The notes: generated by a model not told the origin, from the sequence alone. 5,278 bases of DNA from Hyphomicrobiales bacterium (GCA_027489835.1 JAIXZF010000215.1:1-5278); one strand, 5' to 3'; counted from the first letter of the stretch, positions 1-5,189 are shown. Numbers and translations are program-made.

Positions 1-465
1 CTCTACTGGGCCTTCCGCTGGCTGCAGGGCCGCGAGGCCTGGGCGGCCGATGGCGCGATGATCGAGCGCTTCCATCCGCCGCTGGGGCCGGGCGTCGCCG
101 AGCGCTTCGCCTTCGCCCGAGCCATCACGGACGAGCAGGTGGCGGAGGGCGACAAGGTGCGCGCCGCCTATCGCCGCGCCGTGCGCAAGCTGCTGGGCAA
201 GGATGGCGTGCTGCTGATGCCGACCGTGCCGGACATCGCGCCGCTCAGCAGCACCAGCGAGGCGGATCTCGACGATTTCCGAAACCGCGCCCTGCGCCTG
301 CTCTGCCCGTCGGGCCTCACCGGCTTCCCGCAGATCTCGATCCCCGTGGCGCGGCGCGACGGCGCCCCGCTCGGGCTCTCGATCATGGGACCGCCGGGCT
401 CCGATCTGTCGCTGGCGAGGTTGGCTGCGAAGCTCGAGACGGTGGCGCGGGTGCGGATCGCCTGA
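1..465 (+). CDS. Amidase (amidase signature family), C-terminal part, 5'-truncated by the window edge
   Basis: The reading frame is open from base 1, so the 154 visible residues are the C-terminal portion of a longer protein; the ATG at 58 is internal. The visible part resembles the C-terminal half of amidase-signature hydrolases. A 'LLMPTVPDIAPL' strand sits at about residues 71-82, followed by a Gly-Phe-Pro segment (SGLTGFPQISIPV) and the family ending 'GAPLGLSIMGPPGSD' with a closing helix. The Ser-cisSer-Lys catalytic triad of this family lies further N-terminal and is outside the window, so activity cannot be judged. The family hydrolyses amides to carboxylate and ammonia in the cytoplasm. 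Its position 56 bp upstream of nitrile hydratase on the same strand suggests it takes the amide made by that enzyme. Other amidase-signature substrates (carbamates, ureas, glutaminyl groups) cannot be excluded. Confidence 0.85.
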   Translation, partial: LYWAFRWLQGREAWAADGAMIERFHPPLGPGVAERFAFARAITDEQVAEGDKVRAAYRRAVRKLLGKDGVLLMPTVPDIAPLSSTSEADLDDFRNRALRLLCPSGLTGFPQISIPVARRDGAPLGLSIMGPPGSDLSLARLAAKLETVARVRIA

Positions 466-521
466 GCCTCAGTCCTCGGGCGAAGCCGGATGACGGGCAG
501 GGCGAAACGCATTAGCCTTGA

Positions 522-1181
522 ATGATGACGCACGCGCACGACCACGACCATCATCATGGCCATGATCACCACCATGAGCATGACGATCATTCCCACCTGA
601 CGCCCATCGAGGCGCGGGTGAAGGCGCTGGAGACGATCCTCGTCGCCAAGGGTCTCGTCGACCCGGCGGCGCTCGAGGTCATCATCGACACCTACGAGAC
701 GAAAATCGGGCCGCGCAACGGCGCGCGCGTCGTCGCCAGGGCCTGGGCCGACCCGGCCTTCGAGGCGAGGCTCAGGGCGGACGCCACCGCGGCCATCGCC
801 GAAATGGGCTACACCGGCCGGCAGGGCGAGCACATGATGGCGGTGTTCAACGACGAGGCGACGCACAACCTCGTCGTCTGCACGCTGTGCTCCTGCTACC
901 CTTGGTCGGTGCTGGGCCTGCCGCCGGTCTGGTACAAATCGGCGCCCTACCGCTCGCGGGCTGTGATCGACCCGCGCGGCGTGCTGGCGGAGTTCGGCGT
1001 GACGCTGCCGGCCTCGCGGACGGTGCGCATCTGGGATTCGACCGCCGAGATGCGCTACCTCGTCGTGCCGATGCGCCCGGCCGGAACCGAGGGCTGGAGC
1101 GAGGAGCTGCTGGCCGACCTCGTGACGCGCGACAGCATGATCGGCGCGGGCCTGCCGCTTGAACCAGGCGCCATGCCATGA
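522..1181 (+). CDS. nthA: Nitrile hydratase alpha subunit, cobalt type
   Basis: This is the metal-binding subunit of nitrile hydratase, which hydrates a nitrile to the amide as an alpha/beta heterodimer or tetramer in the cytoplasm. The metal-site motif Val-Cys-Thr-Leu-Cys-Ser-Cys is intact, with cysteines at residues 120, 123 and 125, followed by Tyr-Pro-Trp. Thr rather than Ser after the first Cys is the established signature of the cobalt (non-corrin Co3+) class. In that family the second and third cysteines are oxidised to sulfinic and sulfenic acid. The 219-residue length is normal once a His/Asp-rich leader is allowed for: 13 His and 6 acidic residues lie in residues 1-25. An in-frame TGA at 519-521 directly precedes the ATG, so translation starts at 522 or at the adjacent ATG at 525. 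I see no strong Shine-Dalgarno; GGGCGA at about 500 is too distant. The stop overlaps the beta start by ATGA. Confidence 0.97.
   Translation: MMTHAHDHDHHHGHDHHHEHDDHSHLTPIEARVKALETILVAKGLVDPAALEVIIDTYETKIGPRNGARVVARAWADPAFEARLRADATAAIAEMGYTGRQGEHMMAVFNDEATHNLVVCTLCSCYPWSVLGLPPVWYKSAPYRSRAVIDPRGVLAEFGVTLPASRTVRIWDSTAEMRYLVVPMRPAGTEGWSEELLADLVTRDSMIGAGLPLEPGAMP
531..596 (+). other. His/Asp-rich N-terminal leader of the nitrile hydratase alpha subunit
   Basis: Codons 4-25 of the alpha subunit encode 13 histidines interspersed with 5 Asp and 1 Glu, in patterns such as HDHDHHHGHDHHHEH. The recognisable alpha-subunit fold begins just after this, around 'LTPIEARVKALE' (residues 26-37). Such tracts bind divalent metals in Ni/Co/Zn chaperones and transporters. 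Here it could concentrate cobalt for the active site, but that role is inferred. His codons alternate between CAC and CAT, so this is not a pure trinucleotide repeat. Confidence 0.8.
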
Positions 1182-1837
1182 ACGGGGCGCAGGACATGGG
1201 CGGGCAGATGGGCTTCGGTCCCGTCGCGCCGGAAAAGAACGAGCCGCTTTTCCACGCTCCGTGGGAGAAGCGCGCGCTGGCGCTGACGCTGGCGGCTGGC
1301 GCGATGGGGCGCTGGAACATCGACGAGAGCCGTCATGCGCGCGAGTCGCTGCACCCGGCCGACTATCTGTCCTCAAGCTATTACGAGATCTGGATCAAGG
1401 CGCTCGAGACGCTGCTGCTGCGCCATGGCTTCGTGACCGCGGAAGAGCTGTCCGCCGGCGAGGCCCGCGTCCCGGCCGCTGCGCCGCCCCGCGTGCTGAG
1501 CGCAGAGATGACGCCGGGCGTTCTCGCCAGGGGCGGGCCGACCAACCGGACAAAGGCTGGCGAGCCGCGCTTCAAACCGGGCGACGCCGTGCGCTGCATC
1601 GTGATCAACCCGCGCGGGCACACTCGCCTGCCGCGTTATGCGCGCGGCAAGACGGGCGTGATCGAGGCGGTGCATGGGGCCCATGTCTTTCCCGATTCGA
1701 ACGCGCATGGGTCAGGCGAGGCGCCCGACTGGCTCTACACCGTCGCCTTCGAAGCGCGCGAGCTGTGGGGGCGGGACGCCGATCCGGCTTCGGTCGTCAG
1801 CATCGATGCATGGGAGAACTATCTTGAGCCAGCCTGA
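1178..1837 (+). CDS. nthB: Nitrile hydratase beta subunit
   Basis: This is the partner subunit of the alpha chain; the active site lies at the alpha/beta interface. The 219-residue protein starts with the family hallmark MNGAQDMGG, followed by GFGPV and 'EPLFHAPWEKR' (residues 22-32). Residues 66-90 carry the 'SSYYEIWIKALETLL' helix. The C-terminal SH3-like barrel begins near 'FKPGDAVRC', continues with 'GHTRLPRYARGKTG' (147-160), and the protein ends in 'WENYLEPA'. Arg52 (in DESRHARE) and Arg150 (in HTRLPR) sit where the family has the conserved beta arginines that contact the oxidised cysteine ligands. The start codon overlaps the alpha stop (ATGA), which implies translational coupling and equimolar synthesis; only a weak AGG precedes it. 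No residue or segment appears to be missing. Confidence 0.97.
   Translation: MNGAQDMGGQMGFGPVAPEKNEPLFHAPWEKRALALTLAAGAMGRWNIDESRHARESLHPADYLSSSYYEIWIKALETLLLRHGFVTAEELSAGEARVPAAAPPRVLSAEMTPGVLARGGPTNRTKAGEPRFKPGDAVRCIVINPRGHTRLPRYARGKTGVIEAVHGAHVFPDSNAHGSGEAPDWLYTVAFEARELWGRDADPASVVSIDAWENYLEPA
1813..1817 (+). promoter_or_regulatory. Ribosome binding site supporting a TTG start for the accessory gene
   Basis: GGAGA lies inside the last codons of the beta-subunit gene, six bases before TTG at 1824. The in-frame ATG at 1842 has no comparable purine run at the right distance. This favours the TTG, which overlaps the beta gene by 14 bases. Confidence 0.55.
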
Positions 1838-2225
1838 GCTGATGAAGGTGCTGGCCGTCGCCGCTCCGCCTCCTTGCGAGGGCGGCGCGCCGGTCTTCGC
1901 CGAACCGTGGCAGGCGCAGGCCTTCGCGCTGGTGTTGGCGCTGCATGGGCAAGGCGCGTTCACCTGGCCCGAATGGGCAGCGGCGCTGTCGGGCGAGATT
2001 GCCGAGCATGGCGCCGGGGATGACGGTTCTCGCTACTACGAGTTCTGGCTTCACGCGCTGGAGGACCTGCTGGCGGCCAAGGGCGCGGCCAGCCCCACCG
2101 AGGTCGAGGCCGTCGCGGATGCCTGGTCCCGCGCGGCGGAGGCCACGCCCCATGGCACCGCGATCGCGCTCGCCAATGATCCGGTCACGCGGGGCGTTTT
2201 TCCGGCCGCGATCGTGCGGCCGTGA
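1824..2225 (+). CDS. Nitrile hydratase accessory (activator) protein, beta-subunit N-terminal-like
   Basis: This small protein of the nitrile hydratase activator/accessory family (P14K/NhlE type) is 133 residues from the TTG start, beginning MSQPELMKVL, or 127 from the ATG at 1842. In cobalt enzymes this family escorts the alpha subunit and delivers Co into apoenzyme by self-subunit swapping. The body reads like the N-terminal half of the beta subunit: 'FAEPWQAQAFALVLAL', a Trp-containing 'FTWPEWAAALSGEI' helix, then 'SRYYEFWLHALEDLLAAKG', which parallels 'SSYYEIWIKALETLLLRHG' in beta. The beta SH3-like C-terminal domain is absent, as expected for the family. One Cys is present in an N-terminal PPPCEGG. 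Position directly after the beta gene is the usual order. The frame is open further upstream, to an ATG at 1674, but that region is beta-subunit coding sequence in another frame. The start is moderately certain and the family assignment strong. Confidence 0.88.
   Translation: MSQPELMKVLAVAAPPPCEGGAPVFAEPWQAQAFALVLALHGQGAFTWPEWAAALSGEIAEHGAGDDGSRYYEFWLHALEDLLAAKGAASPTEVEAVADAWSRAAEATPHGTAIALANDPVTRGVFPAAIVRP
2203..2222 (+). other. Perfect 7-bp inverted repeat at the end of the nitrile hydratase operon
   Basis: CGGCCGC and GCGGCCG flank a six-base loop immediately before the TGA of the accessory gene. No T-run follows on the + strand; a TTTTT run precedes it. It is therefore not a canonical intrinsic terminator, though an RNA hairpin here could still affect the operon's 3' end. 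Confidence 0.3.
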
Positions 2226-2234
2226 CGATGCGGG

Positions 2235-2240
2235 TTGACT
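2235..2240 (+). promoter_or_regulatory. Possible -35 element (TTGACT) upstream of the DedA gene
   Basis: TTGACT lies in the 86-bp gap between the accessory gene and the DedA gene, about 72 bases before that gene's ATG. Alphaproteobacterial housekeeping promoters tend to conserve the -35 box more than the -10. The sequence 17 bases downstream (CAGTTC, 2258-2263) is a poor -10, so this is a weak call. Confidence 0.25.
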
Positions 2241-2297
2241 TGTCGGGGCGGTGAAGCCAGTTCCGCCATGGGACAGGCCGAAGCCCGGCCGACCCGT

Positions 2298-2303
2298 GGA
2301 GAT
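2298..2303 (+). promoter_or_regulatory. Ribosome binding site of the DedA gene
   Basis: GGAGAT ends eight bases before the ATG at 2312, a good spacing, and fixes that start. The out-of-frame ATG at 2302 overlaps the site itself and is not used by any long frame. Confidence 0.7.
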
Positions 2304-2311
2304 GAAAGCGC

Positions 2312-2833
2312 ATGGATCTCGAAAGCTGGATGCGCTCCTTCGCGGAGTTCGCGCAGGCCCATTCCGAGTGGGCCCCGCTGATCGTGTTCCTGGTGGCGTT
2401 CGGCGAGTGCGTGGCGCTGCTGTCCTTCCTGGTGCCTGCCACCGCCTTCTTCACCGTCTTCGCCACCGCCGCAGGGGCTAGCGGGCTGGCGCCCTTGCCG
2501 CTGGCGCTCGCGGCAACGGCCGGCGCCGGCCTCGGCTTCTGGGTGTCCTACTGGTTCGGGTTGAAGGTCGGGCCGCGAGCGGGCGATTACTGGCCGCTCA
2601 GGAACAACCCCGCCCTGCTCCAGCGCGGCCATGATTTCTTCGAGAAATGGGGCGCTCCGGGCATCTTCATGGGGCATTTCGTTGGCCCGGTTCGCGCGGT
2701 GATCGCGCTGACCGCCGGCATCGTCCGGATGCCGCCGCTGCGTTTCCACATCGCGAACTGGAGCGCCTCCTTCGTATGGGGCTTCATGTTCTTCTACGGC
2801 TTTGGGCTGTTCGGCCAGAAATTGGCCCAGTAA
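2312..2833 (+). CDS. DedA-family (SNARE-associated / VTT domain) integral membrane protein
   Basis: This inner-membrane protein of 173 residues has hydrophobic segments at about 22-47, 60-86, 117-138 and 147-168. The DedA pattern is recognisable: 'FGECVALLSFLVPATAFF' near residues 30-47, a 'GFWVSYWFGLKVG' segment (75-87), 'FFEKWGAPGIFMGHFVGPVRA' (109-129), an AG turn, and 'FHIANWSASFVWG' (145-157). DedA proteins act in membrane homeostasis; members are linked to lipid-carrier flipping (undecaprenyl phosphate) and proton-dependent processes. Against the acidic/basic set described for E. coli YqjA/YghB (E39, D51, R130, R136), E32 and R128 are kept. The D51 position is Thr44 and the R130 position is His122. 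The protein is slightly shorter than typical members (about 200 residues). It is separated from the nitrile operon by 86 bp and probably has its own promoter. The specific substrate is unknown. Confidence 0.88.
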   Translation: MDLESWMRSFAEFAQAHSEWAPLIVFLVAFGECVALLSFLVPATAFFTVFATAAGASGLAPLPLALAATAGAGLGFWVSYWFGLKVGPRAGDYWPLRNNPALLQRGHDFFEKWGAPGIFMGHFVGPVRAVIALTAGIVRMPPLRFHIANWSASFVWGFMFFYGFGLFGQKLAQ

Positions 2834-3067
2834 GCCGCGCGTCGATGCGTTGCCTTCCAGATGAACGGGGGCTGCAACCAGCATTCAGGGGCGCTTCAGC
2901 CACCCTCCGTTAGCTTGGCCTCGAATTGGTCTTGAAGCGGCGAGATAATCGCGGTCAAGTCCACTTCGCGGGTAGCGCGCCTTGCGATTCCCCGTCATGC
3001 GTCGTCCGGCCCGGCGGGCGGTGTCATGTTTGTTCACAACCGGCGCCATCCCCTGGGGGATTCCGAC
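2834..3067. other. Intergenic region between the DedA and ComEA-like genes
   Basis: This 234-bp non-coding stretch is less GC-rich in its middle (about 2910-2960). GATAAT at 2944-2949 resembles a -10 box, but no -35 lies at a standard distance: TTGGTC at 2926-2931 is only 12 bases upstream. A possible 24-codon frame from the ATG at 2862 lacks a ribosome site and any recognisable sequence. The promoter of the ComEA-like gene should lie here, but I cannot place it confidently. Confidence 0.4.
3055..3060 (+). promoter_or_regulatory. Ribosome binding site selecting the ATG at 3068
   Basis: GGGGGA ends seven bases before the ATG at 3068. It supports that start over the in-frame ATG at 3026, which would put 14 polar and basic residues ahead of an otherwise clean signal peptide. 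Confidence 0.6.
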
Positions 3068-3523
3068 ATGACCAAGACCCGCTTTCTTGCCGGCGTCGCC
3101 GCGCTGATGATGGCCGCTGCCCCGGCCCTCGCCCAGACGGCCCAGCCGACCGCCCCGACCGCGCCCGCGCCGGCGCGTCCGACGACGCCTGCTCCGGCCA
3201 CGCCCGCCGCGCCCGCGCAGCCGGCCCGTCCCGCCGCCCCGGCCGCGGCCCAGCCCGCGCAGCCGGCCGCTCCCGCCACGCGCCCGGCGGCTGCGCCCGC
3301 CACGACGCCAGCGGCCACACAGGCCCAGCGCGTCAACCTCAACACCGCGCCGCAGGCCGACCTCGACAAGCTGCCGCAGATCGGTGAGGCGCGCGCCAAG
3401 GCGATCATCGCCGAGCGCGCCAAGGGCCGCTTCCGCAACTGGGACGATTTCGTGCAGCGCATGCAGGGCTCGCCCGTGAACCAGACCGCCAAGGACGCGA
3501 TCAAGGACCGCGTCTCGTTCTGA
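3068..3523 (+). CDS. Secreted ComEA-like helix-hairpin-helix protein with Pro/Ala-rich linker
   Basis: The protein has 151 residues from the ATG at 3068. Residues 1-22 form a classical Sec signal peptide: MTK-T-R, a hydrophobic core, then A-L-A before Q23. Residues 23-86 are a low-complexity linker of Ala, Pro, Thr and Gln, likely extended and periplasmic. Residues 88-151 are the ComEA-type helix-hairpin-helix domain: 'RVNLNTAPQADLDKLPQIGEA', with the LP-x-IG hairpin, then 'RAKAIIAERAKGRFRNWDDF' and a second element ending 'AKDAIKDRVSF'. This domain binds DNA backbone without sequence preference; ComEA in naturally competent bacteria pulls incoming DNA into the periplasm. No other competence gene is visible, so a role in DNA uptake is a family-based suggestion only. 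Many proteobacteria carry such isolated ComEA-like proteins. It is transcribed alone, with hairpins just after the stop. Confidence 0.88.
   Translation: MTKTRFLAGVAALMMAAAPALAQTAQPTAPTAPAPARPTTPAPATPAAPAQPARPAAPAAAQPAQPAAPATRPAAAPATTPAATQAQRVNLNTAPQADLDKLPQIGEARAKAIIAERAKGRFRNWDDFVQRMQGSPVNQTAKDAIKDRVSF
3211..3277 (+). repeat. In-frame imperfect 25-bp direct repeat in the Pro/Ala linker
   Basis: Bases 3211-3235 recur at 3253-3277 with only two mismatches, and the first 16 bases (GCCCGCGCAGCCGGCC) are identical. The period is 42 bp, or 14 codons, so copy-number change would keep the frame and only alter linker length. Confidence 0.6.
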
Positions 3524-3528
3524 TCGCG

Positions 3529-3550
3529 CAGGCCGGTCGCGGGCCTGTTT
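3529..3550 (+). terminator. Possible first terminator hairpin after the ComEA-like gene
   Basis: CAGGCC (3529-3534) pairs with GGCCTG (3542-3547) around a seven-base loop and is followed by TTT. The stem begins six bases after the stop codon. The T-run is short, so termination efficiency is uncertain. Confidence 0.45.
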
Positions 3551-3558
3551 CCTGACAC

Positions 3559-3586
3559 GGCCCCGGCGGGCGACCGCCGGGGCCTT
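3559..3586 (+). terminator. Strong GC-rich hairpin, probable terminator
   Basis: GGCCCCGGCGG (3559-3569) and CCGCCGGGGCC (3574-3584) form a perfect 11-bp stem around a GCGA tetraloop, followed by only two T's. Such GC-rich stems with weak U-tails are common 3' ends in high-GC bacteria. It lies 35 bases after the stop of the ComEA-like gene and before the glycosyltransferase genes. Confidence 0.65.
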
Positions 3587-3622
3587 CGCGCGTCATCGGC
3601 AGGCTTGTTCCGCACAAGGGTG

Positions 3623-3628
3623 TTGACT
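3623..3628 (+). promoter_or_regulatory. Possible -35 element (TTGACT) upstream of the glycosyltransferase pair
   Basis: TTGACT lies 31 bases before the ATG at 3660 and downstream of the terminator hairpins, where a promoter is needed. The bases 17 downstream (3646-3651) do not resemble a -10. If used, the transcript would have an almost absent leader for the 3660 start, or a short one for an ATG at 3702. Confidence 0.25.
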
Positions 3629-3659
3629 TGGGCGCCTTGGCCGCGCACTCGGACCGGCG

Positions 3660-5189
3660 ATGAGACTTGCTGAGGGCCACGGCCCCGCCAACCCGACCCG
3701 CATGGTGCTGATCGTGATCCTCGGCGCGCTCGCGCTCAGGACGGCGCTCGCCATGGCGGTCGGCCTCGGCACCGACGAGATCTACACCGTGGCCATCTCG
3801 CGGCAGCTCTCGCTGTCCTATTTCGACCACCCGCCGCTGCATCAGTGGCTAGCTCATGCGTCCGCCGCGCTGCTTGGGGAGGGTCGACAGACGCGGCTGC
3901 CCTTCATCACGCTGTTCGCCGGCACCTCCTGGCTGATGTTCCTGCTCGCGCGCCGGCTCTACGGCGAGGCCGCGGGCTTCTGGACGGTGGTGATCCTCAA
4001 CCTTGCCGGCTTCTTCACCCTGTCGGCGGGAAGCTGGATCGTGCCTGATGGCGTGCTCCTGTTCACGCTGTCGCTCGCGGGCTGGGCTCTGGCGCGGGAG
4101 TTCTTCCCGCTCAACGGCGAGGCGCCTTCGCCATGGACGAACTGGCTGGTCGCGGGGCTGGCGCTCGGGCTCGCCGGGCTCTCGAAGTACCAGGCGGCGC
4201 TGGCCGCGCTCGGCGCGCTGCTGTTCGTGATCGGCACGGCGCGCGGCCGGCGCGCGCTGCTTCATCCCGCTCCATGGGCGGCCGCGGCACTGGCCGTGCT
4301 GATCGTCACGCCGGTGCTGTGGTGGAATGCGCAGAATGGCTGGGCCTCCTTCCTGTTCCAGGCCGGGCGCTCGCAGGGCGGTGGCTTCGCGCCCTGGCTG
4401 GTGCCGGTCTCGGCCATCGCGCAGGCTGGCTGGATCCTGCCCTGGGTGTTCGCTCCGCTCGCCGCCGGCATCTGGGCGGCTTGGCGCGCACGCCGCGACG
4501 ACCGCTTCTGGTTCCTCGCCGGCTTGGGCGTTCCGGCCATCGCGCTGTTCACGCTGACCCCCGCCTTCGGCAATCTCGGGCTGCCGCATTGGGCGATGCC
4601 AGGCTGGCTGTTCCTGATGCCGCTGGGCGGCGCCTATCTCGCCGATCTCGCACGCAGGGACGAGCGGCCGGCGCGATGGGCGAGATGGTCGGCCATCGGC
4701 TCTGTGGCGGTCCTGGCGCTGGTCGGCGTGCAGGCCGCGACCGGCATTCTCGGGCGCATCGGCCCGGCGGTGTCGCGCAACGATCCCACGCTCGAAACCT
4801 TCGGCTGGGACAGGATCGTGTCCGAACTCGCGCGCGCCGGGCTGGCCGAGCCGCCTGATCGCTTCATCGTCGCCGATTCGTGGCAGAACGCCGGCCGGCT
4901 CGACGTGGCGCTGGGCGGGAGCCGCATCGTCATGCCCGGAACGCTCGACCCAAGGCATTACGCCTTCATCGTCGACCAACGCGCTCTCGCCGGGCGCGAT
5001 GCGGTCGTCATCGTTCGCGTGCGCCGCGAGGCGCAGATGCGCGAGGCGTTGAAGGATCATTTCGCCAGCCTCGGCCCGTCCGCGCCGATCAGGCTCGGCC
5101 GGGCGGGGCTTGCCGAGATCGAACTGGTGGGCTTCGTCGCGACTGGCTTCAGCCGGCCCCTGCCATGGGCCTACGGGGCCCGGCCATGA
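3660..5189 (+). CDS. Polytopic glycosyltransferase, GT39/ArnT-like (PMT_2-type) family
   Basis: This 509-residue inner-membrane protein uses, by family, a polyprenyl-phosphate-linked sugar on the periplasmic side and transfers it to lipid, glycan or protein. The first membrane helix (about 15-36) is followed by 'GTDEIYTVAISRQL', with Asp39-Glu40 at the family's catalytic acidic site. 'YFDHPPLHQWLA' (54-65) matches the YxDHPPL-type motif of the bacterial GT39/GT83 group. Pro129-Asp130 in the next periplasmic loop is also typical. Further helices lie at about 84-99, 105-125, 131-146, 163-192, 205-222, 246-275, 283-300, 312-330 and 343-362, with 'LSKYQA' near 174-179. Residues 370-509 form a soluble C-terminal domain. 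An in-frame TGA at 3624 limits the start; ATG 3660 has a weak GGA six bases upstream, and ATG 3702 is the alternative. The stop overlaps the next gene by ATGA. The acceptor cannot be told from sequence. Confidence 0.87.
   Translation: MRLAEGHGPANPTRMVLIVILGALALRTALAMAVGLGTDEIYTVAISRQLSLSYFDHPPLHQWLAHASAALLGEGRQTRLPFITLFAGTSWLMFLLARRLYGEAAGFWTVVILNLAGFFTLSAGSWIVPDGVLLFTLSLAGWALAREFFPLNGEAPSPWTNWLVAGLALGLAGLSKYQAALAALGALLFVIGTARGRRALLHPAPWAAAALAVLIVTPVLWWNAQNGWASFLFQAGRSQGGGFAPWLVPVSAIAQAGWILPWVFAPLAAGIWAAWRARRDDRFWFLAGLGVPAIALFTLTPAFGNLGLPHWAMPGWLFLMPLGGAYLADLARRDERPARWARWSAIGSVAVLALVGVQAATGILGRIGPAVSRNDPTLETFGWDRIVSELARAGLAEPPDRFIVADSWQNAGRLDVALGGSRIVMPGTLDPRHYAFIVDQRALAGRDAVVIVRVRREAQMREALKDHFASLGPSAPIRLGRAGLAEIELVGFVATGFSRPLPWAYGARP

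Noticed and set aside
531..596. The CAC/CAT-rich tract as a microsatellite or an engineered His tag
   Set aside because: Codons are mixed with GAC, GAT, GGC and GAG and show no fixed period; acidic residues are interspersed, unlike a purification tag. It looks like a natural metal-binding leader.
168..1376. 402-codon open frame on the minus strand
   Set aside because: It lies opposite the amidase and both nitrile hydratase subunits, which have strong family motifs. Its translation is Arg/His/Pro-rich with no domain, and a Met/Val-rich run is simply the complement of the His codons. Long antisense frames are expected in GC-rich DNA.
1159..1827. 222-codon + strand frame overlapping the nitrile hydratase beta gene
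   Set aside because: It is a shifted frame of the beta gene, dominated by Arg, Ala and Gly, and has no recognisable domain.
2051..2884. 277-codon minus-strand frame over the accessory and DedA genes
   Set aside because: It is opposite two genes with clear family features and has low-complexity charged composition with no ribosome-site or motif support.
2944..2949. GATAAT as a promoter -10 box
   Set aside because: No -35-like hexamer lies 16-18 bases upstream, so one hexamer match is not enough for a promoter call.
3026..3067. Upstream ATG extension of the ComEA-like protein
   Set aside because: It would add 14 residues in front of a well-formed signal peptide, and a good ribosome site precedes the ATG at 3068 instead.
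2926..3387. 153-codon + strand frame overlapping the ComEA-like gene
   Set aside because: It runs in another frame through the Pro/Ala linker region and encodes an Arg/Gly/Pro-rich string; the helix-hairpin-helix frame is clearly the real one.
3034..3648. 204-codon minus-strand frame rich in Gly/Ala/Val
   Set aside because: It is the complement of the Pro/Ala linker codons; the Gly-Ala repetition follows from that and not from a real glycine-rich protein.
3849..5060. 403-codon open frame on the minus strand
   Set aside because: It is fully opposite the polytopic glycosyltransferase gene. The translation is a charged, Arg/Gln/Glu/Pro-rich string without hydrophobic core or motif, typical of a shadow frame.
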